DNA from: Saprospiraceae bacterium
GTDB taxonomy: Bacteria; Bacteroidota; Bacteroidia; Chitinophagales; Saprospiraceae
Assembly (NCBI GenBank): GCA_016708265.1
Contig: JADJGA010000006.1
Location: 186,001-250,000, forward strand
Length of the DNA stretch: 64,000 nt
Direction: 5' to 3'
Both the position numbers and the translations under genes were made by a program. The notes under the pieces are model-generated. The model searched no databases. It saw only the letters and a program-made list of their open reading frames with translations, and was not told the origin of the DNA. Positions 63,309-64,000 of the stretch are shown piece by piece. How positions within the stretch are numbered: position 1 is the first letter of the stretch; every line of letters starts with the position of its first letter.

Positions 63309-64000
63309 ATGAGAACAGAAACACCCAGACTATTCTCCCTTGATGTTTTCAGAGGGCTGACTATTGCATTGATGATCACTGTAAATATCCCCGGATCCTG
63401 GGAATTTATATATTCACCGCTTGAACATGCGGAATGGCATGGTTGTACTCCCACTGATCTGGTATTTCCTTTTTTCTTTTTATTGTCGGGGTATCGACTG
63501 CATTTTCATTTTTCAAATTCAATTATGTCCTGACTTCTGAATCAATATTTAAAATCGTTGAAAGGACTTTTCTTATTTTTACTGTTGGTTTTATGTTGAA
63601 TAACTTTCCTTTTTTCAGCAAAGAACTTACAGGATTAAATTCATTGGAAAATGGTTTTCAGATCACACTCAGGATAGTTCTTGGATTAATACCGTTTCTT
63701 GGCTTCATCTGGATCATAAAAAAGGTTTTTTCTCTTTCTGAAGGCATTATACTCGGTCAAAAAGACACTTTACTGAAGGCATTATTGTTTTCTGGTCTTA
63801 TACTTTCGTTTTTGTTTTTATTCTTTTTGCCTGCATTACTTTATAACTTTGAATTTTATAACAAGGATTATTCCGCGATAAGGATAATGGGTGTGCTGCA
63901 GAGAATTGCCCTGGCTTATGGTTTTGGTGCAATTATAATTTTGGCCTTTAGAAAAAAGTATATTCCTTTCATAACTGTCTTTATACTTTTGATATACTGG
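63309..64000 (+). pseudogene. Heparan-alpha-glucosaminide N-acetyltransferase-like membrane protein, frameshifted and cut by the window edge
   Basis: The start (RLFSLDVFRGLTIALMITVN, then PTDLVFPFFF) fits the family of membrane acyltransferases related to heparan-alpha-glucosaminide N-acetyltransferase (NagX/DUF5009 type). The frame closes at 63533 after reading LLSGYRLHF, but a neighbouring frame continues with FIVGVSTAFSFFKFNYVLTS and later RIMGVLQRIALAYGFGA, a family signature, to the window edge without a stop. Adding one T to the T5 run at 63477-63481 joins the frames. The substrate is unknown. The gene lies 13 nt after the dehydrogenase. Confidence 0.75.

Noticed and set aside
1..64000. 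tRNA or rRNA genes
   Set aside because: Visual inspection of the intergenic gaps found no cloverleaf-like segments with conserved T-loop sequence; a tRNA search program would settle this.

Overview
The window is AT-rich bacterial DNA from a member of the Bacteroidota, probably an uncultured free-living lineage with both aerobic and anaerobic energy metabolism. Four things point there. Two very large secreted proteins end in the gliding-motility-type C-terminal (type B) type IX secretion signal, and one is followed by a PorP/SprF-family gene. Exact matches to the Bacteroidota -7 promoter element TAnnTTTG lie upstream of nine genes. There is an RseC-RnfBCDGEA operon. The cytochrome oxidase cluster has two subunit-III paralogs and a small CAVC-type membrane protein. 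Order and family cannot be fixed from this window.

Layout. 1-7031: PorP/SprF fragment and a 2202-residue adhesin-like type IX cargo. 7102-13865: gltX, a secreted C1 peptidase, a ROK sugar kinase and a GH2 beta-mannosidase. 14284-17535: a secreted protein of unknown function and an S9D-type serine peptidase. 17923-22608: an accessory-looking stretch with a 911-residue WG-repeat protein and a three-gene split-HipA toxin-antitoxin module (hipB-hipS-hipT). 23082-30171: GH92 alpha-mannosidase, two outer-membrane barrel candidates, PPK2, a MazG-like pyrophosphohydrolase, Dtd and an AlkD-like glycosylase. 30575-35812: a second type IX cargo of 1745 residues built on eleven tandem repeats of about 85 residues. 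36265-41685: rseC-rnfBCDGEA. 42631-45409: a four-subunit 2-oxoacid:ferredoxin oxidoreductase. 45531-48804: an OmpA-family lipoprotein, tryptophanase and a TIGR02757 protein. 48906-56183: a ten-gene minus-strand aa3-type cytochrome c oxidase cluster with heme A synthesis and copper-delivery genes. 56340-59378: gpsA (frameshifted) and yidC. 59587-64000: gamma-carbonic anhydrase, a DUF1343/NamZ muramidase, a frameshifted acyl-CoA dehydrogenase and a frameshifted, truncated heparan-acetyltransferase-like membrane protein.

How the parts fit. The oxidoreductase makes reduced ferredoxin from 2-oxoacids and Rnf can couple ferredoxin oxidation to NAD reduction and ion pumping. The oxidase cluster provides oxygen respiration, so a facultative lifestyle is likely. 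The mannosidases, the ROK kinase, the peptidases and NamZ suggest scavenging of glycoprotein and cell-wall material. The giant type IX proteins are probably surface adhesins.

Points most worth a second look: the HipBST-like module, which keeps the SIS motif in HipT and has three regularly spaced (60-61 bp) degenerate repeats next to a near-consensus promoter; the eleven-copy repeat domain; the word-like intergenic tandem repeats present at many gene junctions, one of them inside the oxidoreductase operon; and four frame disruptions between 57.0 and 63.5 kb, three of them at homopolymers, which may be sequencing errors.
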